Positions 43,735 to 52,082 of a stretch of 64,000 nucleotides of DNA are shown here, piece after piece. Numbering within the stretch: position 1 is the stretch's first letter; each line of letters starts with the position of its first letter. The stretch is from Ktedonosporobacter rubrisoli (GTDB lineage: Bacteria > Chloroflexota > Ktedonobacteria > Ktedonobacterales > Ktedonobacteraceae), in assembly GCF_004208415.1 (NCBI RefSeq), contig NZ_CP035758.1, forward strand, positions 2,170,001 to 2,234,000, read 5' to 3'. The notes under the pieces are model-generated. The model saw only the letters and a program-made list of their open reading frames with translations, searched no databases and had not been told where the DNA came from. Both the position numbers and the translations under genes were made by a program.

Positions 43735-44874
43735 CTAGATAGGGAGAGAAAAGACCTGATCATCCACCTCTATCAAAGTTTGTACCTCCTCAATCGTCAC
43801 CTGAAAACGATCAAGCGCAGGAGCGCCGAGCTGCTCAAATACCCTCATAGCCTGCCTGACACCATTTAGCAGATCCTCAGCATCACGATAGGCATAGACA
43901 GTCCCAGCGCCGAGGACCTGTATAGCCGTCTCTCCAGAGCGATCATTCAGCAAATACATTTTCGGTTGCTCATCTCCCTCTTGCCAACGATAATGGCTGC
44001 TCACCGTTGGTACCAGGCAGTGCAACAACAAGGCAAAGCCGGCCTGTTTCAGTAGCGCTTCCAGATCGCCAGCCAGCTCCACCTCAGCGCGTGGTAACTC
44101 ATTGTACTTCTTCCAGCGCATCCCTTGCCTGGACGCGGGCTCCTCTCCATGTTGGCGCATCGGCATATAACGCACGTCCTCAAGCGGCAAAAATGAGCCC
44201 TTGAGCGTTTGGGTACCTACCTGTTTCACCCGAATAATCGGACTTACCAGTTCAAGCAGGATATTGGCAACCAGAAGTGCCCCGGGCCTCAACTGAGCCA
44301 GCCAGCAGCGTGGCACTCGATGTAATCCACATGTTGCTATCACCCGCTCATAGGGAGCCAGAGGAGCATAGCCCTCGTAGCCATCGGCAACCGTAGCGAT
44401 GACATTCTCGCTGCCTGCCTGGAATAAATGACGCTTTGCCTCCTCTACAAGCCCATCGTCAATATCAATGCTCACCACCGTACCAGACTTGCCCACTAAT
44501 CTGCCCATCAGAGCCGCGTTGTAGCCAGTTCCCGTCCCAATCTCCAATATTCGTTGTCCCTCTTGCAGATCAAGAGCCTCCAATTGAAGCACCATGACCG
44601 AAGGTTGCGAGCTCGAACTACTGGGCATGCCGCGACGATCGATCTGCGTCACGAGCGGCTCATCTCGATAGATTTGCGTATGGCTGGCCTGCACAAGATC
44701 CCATTCAAGCTTGCTCCCCTTCTGTTTATAGTACTGCGACACAAAAACATGCCGAGGCACCATGAGAAATGCTTCTCTCACTGGCTCTTGCAAGGCCCTT
44801 CCAAGCTGCTGCTCTATCTCCTGCACGAGCTGGGCACACTCTGCTATTGTCTCAGAAACGGCGCTGGATTCCAT
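43735..44874 (-). CDS. PCMT-type methyltransferase with C-terminal extension
   Basis: A 379-residue protein. The N-terminal ~220 residues match protein-L-isoaspartate O-methyltransferase: VREAFLMVPRHVFVSQYY, then SQPSVMVLQLEALDLQEGQRILEIGTGTGYNAALM (motif I), and ATVADGYEGYAPLAPYERVIATCG. The C-terminal ~160 residues have no family I recognise. Two-part proteins like this often serve in RiPP pathways or as stand-alone protein methyltransferases in actinobacteria and Chloroflexota. No precursor peptide or lanthipeptide synthetase is next to it. I choose ATG 44874, which has AAGGAG 6 nt upstream. It is wedged between two CRISPR arrays, reading against them. Confidence 0.85.
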   Translation of the reverse strand: MESSAVSETIAECAQLVQEIEQQLGRALQEPVREAFLMVPRHVFVSQYYKQKGSKLEWDLVQASHTQIYRDEPLVTQIDRRGMPSSSSSQPSVMVLQLEALDLQEGQRILEIGTGTGYNAALMGRLVGKSGTVVSIDIDDGLVEEAKRHLFQAGSENVIATVADGYEGYAPLAPYERVIATCGLHRVPRCWLAQLRPGALLVANILLELVSPIIRVKQVGTQTLKGSFLPLEDVRYMPMRQHGEEPASRQGMRWKKYNELPRAEVELAGDLEALLKQAGFALLLHCLVPTVSSHYRWQEGDEQPKMYLLNDRSGETAIQVLGAGTVYAYRDAEDLLNGVRQAMRVFEQLGAPALDRFQVTIEEVQTLIEVDDQVFSLPI

Positions 44875-45046
44875 GCACATCTCCTTCATTCAGCGGTAAA
44901 TATCTTTTAGATAACTATACCATGTGTTATTCATTAATCTTGCCAAAAGCGTATAGTAAGGAATAATTTTCATATATCTACATTATCTCTTACCTTCCCT
45001 ACTACCAAACATTGCGCCTTATCCCAAAGCATGCCCACCTCTAAAT

Positions 45047-45234
45047 GGAATTTTGCGCGAGCATGTACTGTGCCGGCATCTCTGAGCAGAGATACTCGCG
45101 CAGCCTGAGAAGCCGACCGATAACTATTGGTGCTAGAAAAGCCCAGCATAGAAGGGACCTAAAAACGTACTTTTGGGGCGATGCTCGCAAATATAGACAT
45201 AGACCCGCCCAGCATGCTATAGTAGAGCAGGGCA
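45047..45234 (+). promoter_or_regulatory. CRISPR leader 2
   Basis: Homologous to leader 1 over its whole length, with the shared blocks GCGAGCATGT, CTGAGCAGAGAT, GAGAAGCC, GGGCGATGCTCGCAAATATA and CATGCTATAGTAGAGCAGGG. Similarity starts around an ATTTTTGC-like segment and continues into the first repeat. Confidence 0.8.
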
Positions 45235-46159
45235 GTCAAAAGGGAAAGAGGAGCCCGGCAGGGATTGTAACAATAGATATTGCGGAAACAACTGCTTCCG
45301 CAAGTTGTCAAAAGGGAAAGAGGAGCCCGGCAGGGATTGTAACATCCGGCGTCATGAGTGGGCACTGTCCCCATGAGGTGTCAAAAGGGAAAGAGGAGCC
45401 CGGCAGGGATTGTAACCTTCGTAGAGCTCTTCCTTAGCGCGCTGATAATCCTCGTCAAAAAGGAAAGAAGAGCCCGGCAGGGATTGTAACTGATCGTCAC
45501 TGTAAAGACCCGTCCGCGTGGCTGCTTATGTCAGAAGGGAAAGAGGAGCCCGGCAGGGATTGTAACTCCTGGATCACATCTCCTACTGAAGTACCACGCA
45601 AGGTCGGAAGGGAAAGAGGAGCCCGGCAGGGATTGGAACATCGCTTAAAGCGGCGGAGCGCTTGGCGAAAGCGGGTCAGAAGGGAAAGAAGAACCCGGCA
45701 AGGATTGGAACAGTAGTTTTTCCCGCCACATATGCGTGCAGCAATTTGAGTCAGAAGGGAAAGAGGAGCCGGCAGGGATTGTAACATAAGTAATAGAGTG
45801 GTACGACATCGGTGCCCTTGACGTCAGAAGGGGAAGAAGAACCCGGCAGGGATTGTAACTTTCGGAGGGCTTCAACCTCCGACACAGGTCATCTAAAGTC
45901 AGAAGGGAAAGAGGAACCCGGCAGGGATTGTAACCCAATGATATGAATCTTGTTGGACATGAGAACTTTACTCGTCAAAGGGGGAAGAGGGACCCGGTAG
46001 GGATTGTAACAGCATGAGCAACGTTTCGGGACCAGCTTCATAGGAATGTCAAAAGGGAAAGAGGGACCCGGCAGGGATTGGAACAAGCCGTGTGTCATGT
46101 TCGCACGAAAGGCGCGGCGTACGTCAAAAAGGAAAGAAGAACCCAGCAGGAGTTGGAAG
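45235..46159 (+). CRISPR. CRISPR array 2: 13 repeats, 12 spacers
   Basis: Same 37-nt repeat family as array 1. Repeats start at 45235, 45307, 45380, 45454, 45530, 45603, 45675, 45750, 45823, 45898, 45974, 46048 and 46123. Spacers are 35-39 nt. The eighth repeat lacks one C; the last is decayed (CCCAGCAGGAGTTGGAAG). Spacer 3 (45417-45453) matches array 1 spacer 4 at 36 of 37 positions. Repeats near the leader end in TTGTAAC, several later ones in TTGGAAC, as in array 1. Confidence 0.95.
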
Positions 46160-46192
46160 CTTCATATAGTCATAGAAGAGGAACCCGAGAGG

Positions 46193-46241
46193 GGAGCTTT
46201 CCATTTTACAAAATAGGGATTGTTAAGGGCTCGCCCTTAAA
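46193..46241 (+). repeat. Interspersed element, copy 3 (array 2 trailer)
   Basis: GAGCTTTCCA, AAAATAGGGATTG, then the inverted repeat TTAAGGGC-TC-GCCCTTAA (46223-46240). It matches the array 1 trailer. Its final arm supplies the last codons and stop of the truncated gene at 46223. Confidence 0.65.
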
Positions 46242-46456
46242 ATGTGGGCATGCCACAGCCTGTCAATATCTTTGCTCAACATGCCAACGCGATAGTTTGC
46301 AATGAGAGCTAGAAACTTTTGATATTCTGGAAGTAGGCGTTGATAATCCTCTTCTGAAACTCCATACTCTTTCTGCGCTACTCTGCCAACTTCTTTCCAA
46401 TGGTCCCAGCACTGGATTCTCTGTAACATTTCCTGGCTTCTTGTAAGAGTTTGCAT
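46223..46456 (-). pseudogene. Small WHxH-motif protein, truncated at its 3' end
   Basis: About 77 codons. The N-terminal helical part (QCWDHWKEVGRVAQKEYGVSEEDYQRLLPEYQKFLALI) leads to KDIDRLWHAHI, the start of a motif (vDxxWHxHxL) that in glycine-rich-domain-like and related small proteins is followed by 30-60 more residues with further His. Here the frame ends three codons later in RASP, encoded by the inverted repeat of the CRISPR trailer element. So the gene appears cut by that element. ATG 46456 has AAGGAA upstream; ATG 46474 overlapping the HAD stop is the alternative. It is the last gene of a leftward operon. Confidence 0.6.
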
Positions 46457-46473
46457 GATCAAGCTTCCTTTCA

Positions 46474-47184
46474 TCAGACTGGATAAACTTCGAACGAGTG
46501 AAGTAGATTACCGGCATTTTCCCATGATGGCAAAGGAACTACGCGCAGATCGCCGTGTCGCGCAGCTATCTCACTTGCCCCGAAAGCGACAATAACCAGG
46601 CGCCGTTTGAGATCCTCCGCAATATGTGCAATTTTTGGGTATTCTCCAGCTGCAATCAAGGTGTATGCCTCAAGCAACTCCTGCCAACAATCATCGATAA
46701 AGGCTATCTGCTCCTCCTCTTCCCTGGCCACGCTGGCTAATTTATGAATAAAGCTCTGGCAAAACACCACGTCATCGGGGTAAGGAAACTTATTCTCGGC
46801 TAACCAGGCTCTCGTTGTCTCCTGTATACTCTGGTTGAGTTGAGCATCCGTATCACTTTTTCTAATGGTGTAATAGCGCACAGCTCCCACCTGCGCTAAT
46901 TGCTGCATTCCACTTACAGCTTTGGGCATGGGCCTGGCATCACGCATTCCCTCAATCGAGCTACGATACTGATGGATAAGCGCCCGCCACCTATCCTCAT
47001 GAGCTTGACGATAGGAAAGTACTTCAGGGAGCTGCATTAAAGCCTTCCCACTGCATACACCTTCCAGAGAAAAAGAAAGTCCTAATTGTTCTTTGCACAT
47101 ACGCGCAAGCGTTTCTCTGACCTCCTCTTGTGTCCAATCAAGTGTTCCGGCAATCGTTCCATCAACATCACAAACAAATAACAC
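46474..47184 (-). CDS. HAD superfamily hydrolase
   Basis: A 236-residue HAD-type phosphatase. Motif I is at the extreme N-terminus (VCDVDGTIAGT, the Asp nucleophile in DxDGT), a cap domain follows, and motif IV is EEQIAFIDDCWQELLEA with the acidic pair. A GTG start has AGGAGG 6 nt upstream. Phosphoglycolate phosphatase-like or nucleotidase activity is possible. It lies 18 nt after the small helical protein gene in a leftward operon and 17 nt before the truncated WHxH gene. Confidence 0.85.
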   Translation of the reverse strand: MLFVCDVDGTIAGTLDWTQEEVRETLARMCKEQLGLSFSLEGVCSGKALMQLPEVLSYRQAHEDRWRALIHQYRSSIEGMRDARPMPKAVSGMQQLAQVGAVRYYTIRKSDTDAQLNQSIQETTRAWLAENKFPYPDDVVFCQSFIHKLASVAREEEEQIAFIDDCWQELLEAYTLIAAGEYPKIAHIAEDLKRRLVIVAFGASEIAARHGDLRVVPLPSWENAGNLLHSFEVYPV

Positions 47185-47202
47185 TACTACCCTCCTGCTT
47201 TT

Positions 47203-47457
47203 CTATATACTATACTCTTGAAGCCTCATCATTAAGGCATCTTTCCTCTTGCACCACTCCTGGGACACAGTTTCCCCTTTCTCAAGCTGCCCCATGAGCT
47301 CAATACAATCCTTGTACAGTTTGAGCACCTCATTATAGAGGAGCTCAACTACAGCTTGCTGCTGCGCCCTTCTAATAATCTCATCTTCGTATAGTTTCCA
47401 CTCGCGTTCGACATCGTTAAGTCCCCGCAAAACATTTTCAAGCGGTAAATCTCTCAC
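47203..47457 (-). CDS. Small helical protein of unknown function
   Basis: About 84 residues, highly charged and almost all helix, probably coiled coil (NDVEREWKLYEDEIIRRAQQQAVVELLYNEVLKLYKDCIELMGQLEKGE). The GTG start overlaps the previous stop as GTGA, and AGGAGG lies 6 nt upstream, so it is translationally coupled to the 145-residue protein before it. No recognisable family. Confidence 0.7.
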   Translation of the reverse strand: MRDLPLENVLRGLNDVEREWKLYEDEIIRRAQQQAVVELLYNEVLKLYKDCIELMGQLEKGETVSQEWCKRKDALMMRLQEYSI

Positions 47458-47891
47458 CACACACCTCCTGTCTCACTTCGTACTAACATTTCCCTCTCAA
47501 ACCTTCCCCCTTCTAACGCCACAAGATAATGCCCTCCGGTCTGCTCCCAAAGCTCATAGGTACGGTTCCAGGCTTCGTAGAGGCTGTTAAAGATCCCTTC
47601 CTCTCCCAGAGGCACATACATCTCTCTTTTCCGCCTCCAGATGACCCAACTACAGCTTGCCTGGATCTTCTGGCGAATCTTTATGAATGCTGCGTTTTTC
47701 ATTTCTCCTCTTGCCCTGGCCCACTGAACAAGAGCCAGGAGAACATCATTAGCATCTCCCCTACGTCCGCTAACTTCTGCAATTGCTGCCAGAGCGGTAA
47801 GGTAGGTTTCGCTGTGGACACAAGTACTGCTTTGCTGCGCCTGTTCAAGCTCTTGCTCCGCCCAGGCTCGTAGATCCTCCAATGAAATCAT
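47454..47891 (-). CDS. Unknown helical protein
   Basis: 145 residues from ATG 47891 (GGAGGGAAG upstream); the ORF extends further but homologous-looking sequence begins MISLEDLRAWAEQELEQAQ. Predominantly helical, with LTALAAIAEVSGRRGDANDVLLALVQWARARGEMKNAAF reminiscent of a single TPR-like or HEAT-like pair, and a Trp-rich middle. No membrane segment or motif I can name. It sits 19 nt after the methyltransferase gene and overlaps the next gene by 4 nt. Confidence 0.7.
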   Translation of the reverse strand: MISLEDLRAWAEQELEQAQQSSTCVHSETYLTALAAIAEVSGRRGDANDVLLALVQWARARGEMKNAAFIKIRQKIQASCSWVIWRRKREMYVPLGEEGIFNSLYEAWNRTYELWEQTGGHYLVALEGGRFEREMLVRSETGGVW

Positions 47892-47910
47892 GTAACTTCC
47901 CTCCGTCCAC

Positions 47911-48801
47911 TTATTTCTTTCCATATGCGACATAGATGTTATTGCTTGTGTGATACTTCGCCCACTCCTGGGGAACTTTGGCCAGAGCTAACTCGATCTC
48001 CTGGAGGGGGATACCGAGTTGTGCACTGACCAGTCCTTTTACCGCGTGAAAGCCTGCAAAGACATCCTTGCCCCACAACTCTCCCTCGTGCCCAGCCCAG
48101 GAACCTAGCGGGCATGGGATTGTGCGAAAGAAGACTTGATGGGCTCCTGCCTCCTCTAACCAGCGCCCAATCTGGGCAATGGCTGATGGATCTATACCAC
48201 GTGCTCTCAACGCCTCGCGTACCCAGCCAAGGAAGCGCTCTGTTTGTGGCCCTGGATTGCTAAATCCATCCCCGGCTTCCACAAGCTCTACCCAGCCACC
48301 AGAACGCGTTACGCGCAACAGCTCCTTGATCTCCCAGGGCCAGGCTTGCGCCGGAAGCGCCGCCACTAAGAGGCGTTGATGGGTATAATCAAAGCTCTCT
48401 TCAGCAAAGGGTAGCCCGTGAAGAATATTGCCTTGAACAAAGCGACAATTGGAAGCAACGGGTCCGTGGGGCAGAGCAAATTCGGTGTCGAGCCCACAGA
48501 TGCGCGCCTGAGGGAATTGCCGGGCCATCTCAAGCATCCAGTAGCCCGGCCCACAGCCGACATCCAGCATATCGCCAACGCGCTCAAGCGGAGCGTGATA
48601 ATTGCCACCTAAGAGGGTCTTAAAGACATAATGTTGATAGTGCAAGCGGTCCTTTTCCTGCAGATCTTTGGGAAGCGCGTAGGGAATATCTTCTCGCCAG
48701 CGTCGCCCACCCTTGACGGAGGTGAGAGGGAGCGGACCCGGCTCCCAATGGGTTGGCACATTCTGTACCCTGGATCGTCTGAAGAAGCGAAATAGGTGCA
48801 T
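47911..48801 (-). CDS. SAM-dependent methyltransferase heading an operon
   Basis: A 296-residue class I methyltransferase. Motif I is MLDVGCGPGYWMLEMAR (residues ~62-78), then ICGLDTEFALPHG and FVQGNILHGLPFAEESFDYTHQRLLVAALP, the UbiE/Mg-protoporphyrin-like pattern. I choose ATG 48801, with GGAAGGG 6 nt upstream, over the TTG at 48816. It is the first of five leftward genes (methyltransferase, unknown, unknown, HAD phosphatase, truncated WHxH protein) that are tightly spaced and thus likely one transcript. Confidence 0.88.
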   Translation of the reverse strand: MHLFRFFRRSRVQNVPTHWEPGPLPLTSVKGGRRWREDIPYALPKDLQEKDRLHYQHYVFKTLLGGNYHAPLERVGDMLDVGCGPGYWMLEMARQFPQARICGLDTEFALPHGPVASNCRFVQGNILHGLPFAEESFDYTHQRLLVAALPAQAWPWEIKELLRVTRSGGWVELVEAGDGFSNPGPQTERFLGWVREALRARGIDPSAIAQIGRWLEEAGAHQVFFRTIPCPLGSWAGHEGELWGKDVFAGFHAVKGLVSAQLGIPLQEIELALAKVPQEWAKYHTSNNIYVAYGKK

Positions 48802-48877
48802 TACCATCCCTTCCAATCACTAAAAACATGCTTCACATACTATCCCTAAATTGACCATGCCATCCTGAGAGGAACCT

Positions 48878-49093
48878 TTATTCCATTGTCTCTACATAGA
48901 TGCTAGCTACTATCTCTGCCGCTCGCTGCTCTCCCACGATCTGGGCGAGCTGACCTTGCGAAGTTCCAAGCTGATTATATTTGTGCTGAATCATTTCGTG
49001 TTTGCCCGTTATAGCATAGCCACTCACAGCATGCTTCATAGCCTCACATTCCAGTGTGATTTGTTGTTTGAGCCTTGCTACTTCACTTTTCAT
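48878..49093 (-). CDS. Small helical protein of unknown function
   Basis: 71 residues (MKSEVARLKQQITLECEAMKHAVSGYAITGKHEMIQHKY ...), charged, helical, cytoplasmic. It contains a KHEMIQHKYNQLG turn and a conserved-looking IVGEQRAAEIVASIY end. AAGGA precedes ATG 49093. Small proteins of this layout recur in Ktedonobacteria next to other unknown genes (recollection, not verified). It is divergent from the XRE-TPR regulator, with a long inverted repeat in the gap. Confidence 0.7.
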   Translation of the reverse strand: MKSEVARLKQQITLECEAMKHAVSGYAITGKHEMIQHKYNQLGTSQGQLAQIVGEQRAAEIVASIYVETME

Positions 49094-49196
49094 GTGCAAT
49101 TCCTTGACATAATGTAACTTCTAATGCCATACTTAATACGACAAGCAAAGGAGGTGTGTAAAGCTTCAAAGTACTTGTTTCTAGAATGAGGATACT

Positions 49197-49252
49197 ACGC
49201 CTGTCTGAGCTTTTTTTGTTTTTTATAAAAAATTTGCTCAGTAGACAGGCGT
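49197..49252. promoter_or_regulatory. Long imperfect inverted repeat in a divergent gap
   Basis: ACGCCTGTCTGAGC (49197-49210) pairs with GCTCAGTAGACAGGCGT (49236-49252), 14 bp of complementarity with a 3-nt bulge. A 25-nt AT-rich loop separates the arms. It lies between divergent genes, so it may be a double operator or an RNA hairpin rather than a terminator. Confidence 0.55.
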
Positions 49253-49312
49253 AGGCAGCTTGGTATATCATACATCTTGAATACTGCCCTACAATATAGA
49301 GGAGAAGTTGTT

Positions 49313-50527
49313 ATGCAAGGGGCGAACCAAGCATCCTCTGATGTGCAAGCGTCTTTAGGGGCGCTCATTCTGGAGGCAAGGAAAGCAAAGGGTTGGACGC
49401 GCCGCGATTTAGCGGCTTTGTACGGTAGGTTCTTCCATAGTGAACAGATAAGCGAGGATACAATACGCATGTGGGAAGAATACAATAAAGTTCCGAAGAG
49501 TCCAAAACGTCGTTACGTCTTAGCGCGCCTTCTAGATATCTCATTTGCTACTTTCGGTCTTGATGCGTTGGGGGGAGCCGGGCTTTCTCTTGAGGGAGTA
49601 GAAACAAACAGGGTGAATGTTCCCGCTGCAAGAGCCAGGCTACAAAAATTTAAACAGAAAAATCATACTGTGGGCATAGGAAATATGCTTGAGAATGTCA
49701 TGGGAGTGATCTACGACATTCACGACGAGCTTCCCTATGCAACTGGCCAGCGGCAGAAAGAGTTGCTCCTTCTCTTATGTGATTTTCAACAATTTATCGC
49801 AGGGATATTTAGAGATCATAGCCAGTATGACCAGTCACTCACGTATCAGAACAAGGCTTATGCCATTGCCAAAAGCTTAAATGATAATGAAGTAAAATCT
49901 CTCGTATTGTGGAGGCGAGGGCTGACATACCATGAACAAGGAGATCTGGTAGCGGCAAGTAATGACCTCAGTAAAGCTCTCACTTTCAACTCATCCTCGG
50001 TGCTTTTAGAAGGGGGAATAAGAGCTTCTTTAGGCCACGTCCTGGCCCATGCTGCGACCGATAAAACAGACTTCTTAGAAGCGTTTAAGATGCTTGATAA
50101 GGCCGGCTCTCTCTTAGATGCTGCAAAAAAGGAGCCAGATCCCCATTTTATCAAGTTTAATACGGAAGGATATCAGCTCAATCGAGCCTCCTCGTGGATT
50201 GGTGTTCCGGCAAAGATGTTACGATCCTCTGAGAATGCCCTTCAAGAGGTTAGCCTGGTTCCGGTAGGTGTAGGAAGAAAAAGGCGCTATGCCTATAGTA
50301 GCTATCTTCAAGCAAGGGCGTGGTTTGATACGGGGGATTATCCATTGGCAACTAAATTAGCGCAAGACGCCTTAAATGTTGCTAGTGAAATCAAGTCCCA
50401 CGTTAATGTCAACCGTATTCATCTCCTTTATGTCGATCTTCAGGCGACAAAGTATGGCAAGTCACAAGAGGTTGCAGCATTAGGGGCTGATCTCCTCAAA
50501 GCTCAACATCCAGAAATTTTTGCGTAA
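49313..50527 (+). CDS. XRE-type HTH regulator with TPR-like C-terminus
   Basis: A 404-residue protein. Residues ~12-75 resemble an XRE helix-turn-helix (LGALILEARKAKGWTRRDLAALYG ... ISEDTIRMWEEYNKVPKSPKRRYVLARLLDI). The remainder is helical repeats of the TPR kind (SLTYQNKAYAIAKSLNDNEVKSLVLWRRGLTYHEQGDLVAASNDLSKAL). This layout recalls Rap/PlcR-like or actinobacterial peptide-sensing regulators. I start at ATG 49313, preceded by AGAGGAGAAG. A three-TM protein gene follows 107 nt downstream on the same strand and may be its target or partner. Confidence 0.85.
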   Translation: MQGANQASSDVQASLGALILEARKAKGWTRRDLAALYGRFFHSEQISEDTIRMWEEYNKVPKSPKRRYVLARLLDISFATFGLDALGGAGLSLEGVETNRVNVPAARARLQKFKQKNHTVGIGNMLENVMGVIYDIHDELPYATGQRQKELLLLLCDFQQFIAGIFRDHSQYDQSLTYQNKAYAIAKSLNDNEVKSLVLWRRGLTYHEQGDLVAASNDLSKALTFNSSSVLLEGGIRASLGHVLAHAATDKTDFLEAFKMLDKAGSLLDAAKKEPDPHFIKFNTEGYQLNRASSWIGVPAKMLRSSENALQEVSLVPVGVGRKRRYAYSSYLQARAWFDTGDYPLATKLAQDALNVASEIKSHVNVNRIHLLYVDLQATKYGKSQEVAALGADLLKAQHPEIFA

Positions 50528-50634
50528 AATGTGGACAATAAAGTTCTATAGTGCTCGTTGGTATGGCTGCCAGATAATAAGGCTTATTGCTGAGCTAAAA
50601 TCATCTGGCAGATATCTATCATGAGGGGCGCTTC

Positions 50635-51075
50635 TTGGATGATAAACAGTTACTTTTAGCGACTCTGCAAGAAGATTGGAAGCATGCCCACAAAGCTGAA
50701 GATAAGCGTCACATTATTGCAGCGCTTAATCTTATTCTTGCCACTGCATGCCAGATCGCCCTTGCTCTGCTGGGTTTTTCTCCTAGATTGCTCCCACTTA
50801 CCCTCTGGCTTATCATCATAGGAATCTATGGTATTGCCGCTAGCTCAAAACTCTATGAACGTTCACAGTATCACAACATGCGCGCGAAAGAGGTACGTGG
50901 ACAACTTGATCCAGAGTCAGTTGTAAATCAAAGTTATCAGGCAGCAGAAGAGAAACATAGAAAACATTATCCTGTCTTGATGCATATACGGCTGAACAAT
51001 ATTTGGCTGGGAATGCATGTAGTAGTAGCTCTCCTGGGCCTCATTTATACTGTGCTCTGCCTACGTGGGGCTTGA
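50635..51075 (+). CDS. Small three-helix membrane protein
   Basis: 146 residues from TTG 50635 (GAGGGG 6 nt upstream). An N-terminal soluble helix (QEDWKHAHKAEDKRHIIAA) is followed by two close transmembrane helices (LILATACQIALALLGF; LPLTLWLIIIGIYGIAA), a charged amphipathic stretch (KLYERSQYHNMRAKEVRGQL) and a third transmembrane helix at the C-terminus (LGMHVVVALLGLIYTVLCL). The paired helices and YER segment recall SLATT-like membrane proteins but the match is weak. It follows the XRE-TPR regulator, so a regulator/membrane-effector pair is possible. Confidence 0.65.
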   Translation: MDDKQLLLATLQEDWKHAHKAEDKRHIIAALNLILATACQIALALLGFSPRLLPLTLWLIIIGIYGIAASSKLYERSQYHNMRAKEVRGQLDPESVVNQSYQAAEEKHRKHYPVLMHIRLNNIWLGMHVVVALLGLIYTVLCLRGA

Positions 51076-51167
51076 AGAAGATCTGTATTTGTCAATCAAG
51101 TTTCTTCATACAAAGCTAGCAGAAAAGTACGGGGATCGTTATGAAGTAAAATTGCTAGGTAAAAAGC

Positions 51168-52082
51168 TCAGCGATTACTATGCATCTGCCTTCCTATTGC
51201 GTGAGCCACAATAACAGCTCCGCTAATAGCAACCGCTCCTACAACAGTCTGCCATGTAAGCTGTTCTCCTAACAGGACGATAGCCAGGACAATGGAGATA
51301 ACTGGCTCAAAGTAGAAGTAGATAGTCACTCTTGATGCATCCATCTGGCTCAGCGCGGCATTATACGCAAAATATGCGAGAGCTGAGCAACCAACGGCGA
51401 GAAAAAGTATGGCTGCCCATTGCACCTTGCTTAAATAGATGATTACGCGCCAGTCGGATGGATGAAGTAAGGAGAGGAAGAGGAGACCAATTGCGCCACT
51501 TATCATTGTGCCTGCGGTCATCACCACGGGTGGAATGTCTTCTTGCATCCATTGTTTGCTCAAATGAGTATAGAGGGCAAAGAGGAACGTATTGACTACA
51601 AGGCAGAGAACCCCGAGAAAGAAGCCAGGGTGCAGTGCAGGCGGCTTCTGAAAACCAACAAGAGCTACTCCAAGAAATCCCAGAATCAAACACATCAGAA
51701 ATAGCCATCCCCACCGTTCCTTACCAGTAATGCGGGCTAGCAAGGCTGTGAAGATGGGAATGAGGCCGATGCCCAGAACGGCAGAGATACTAGCATCCGT
51801 CTCTTGTATACCAATATATTGCAGCCAATAGTAGAGAGAAAACGCTAGCTGCCCAAGCAAGGCCATAACTAGCAAAGCACGCAAGGTAACATGGCGCTGT
51901 TTTAAGGCTCTCCACAGAGGAAAGAGGAAAAAGAGAGAGGCGATACTGAAACGTAGAGCAGCCAGCAGGAGAGGGCTAAGCGCAACGCCATTCTTTTCCG
52001 AAGTAAGAAGATAGCGCGCTGCCACATATGCGCCTCCCCAACATAGGAAAGCGAACCAAAAAGCTAGCGTTCGTTTCGTCAC
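51168..52082 (-). CDS. EamA/DMT family transporter
   Basis: A 304-residue membrane protein of the drug/metabolite transporter superfamily, with ten hydrophobic segments arranged as two EamA repeats of five. The first repeat begins TLAFWFAFLCWGGAYVAARYLL, with the usual WG near the first helix, and the second FFLGVLCLVVNTFLFALYTHL. The closing LLGEQLTWQTVVGAVAISGAVIV is the family hallmark of the last helices. It exports metabolites or drugs across the inner membrane; the substrate is not predictable. GTG start. Confidence 0.92.
   Translation of the reverse strand: MTKRTLAFWFAFLCWGGAYVAARYLLTSEKNGVALSPLLLAALRFSIASLFFLFPLWRALKQRHVTLRALLVMALLGQLAFSLYYWLQYIGIQETDASISAVLGIGLIPIFTALLARITGKERWGWLFLMCLILGFLGVALVGFQKPPALHPGFFLGVLCLVVNTFLFALYTHLSKQWMQEDIPPVVMTAGTMISGAIGLLFLSLLHPSDWRVIIYLSKVQWAAILFLAVGCSALAYFAYNAALSQMDASRVTIYFYFEPVISIVLAIVLLGEQLTWQTVVGAVAISGAVIVAHAIGRQMHSNR

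Noticed and set aside
43458..43742. 94-codon frame over the array 1 trailer
   Set aside because: It starts inside CRISPR repeat sequence and covers decayed repeats; no homology or ribosome site.
45497..46098. Several 62-97 codon frames inside array 2
   Set aside because: They translate the repeat in periodic fashion and are a by-product of the CRISPR array.
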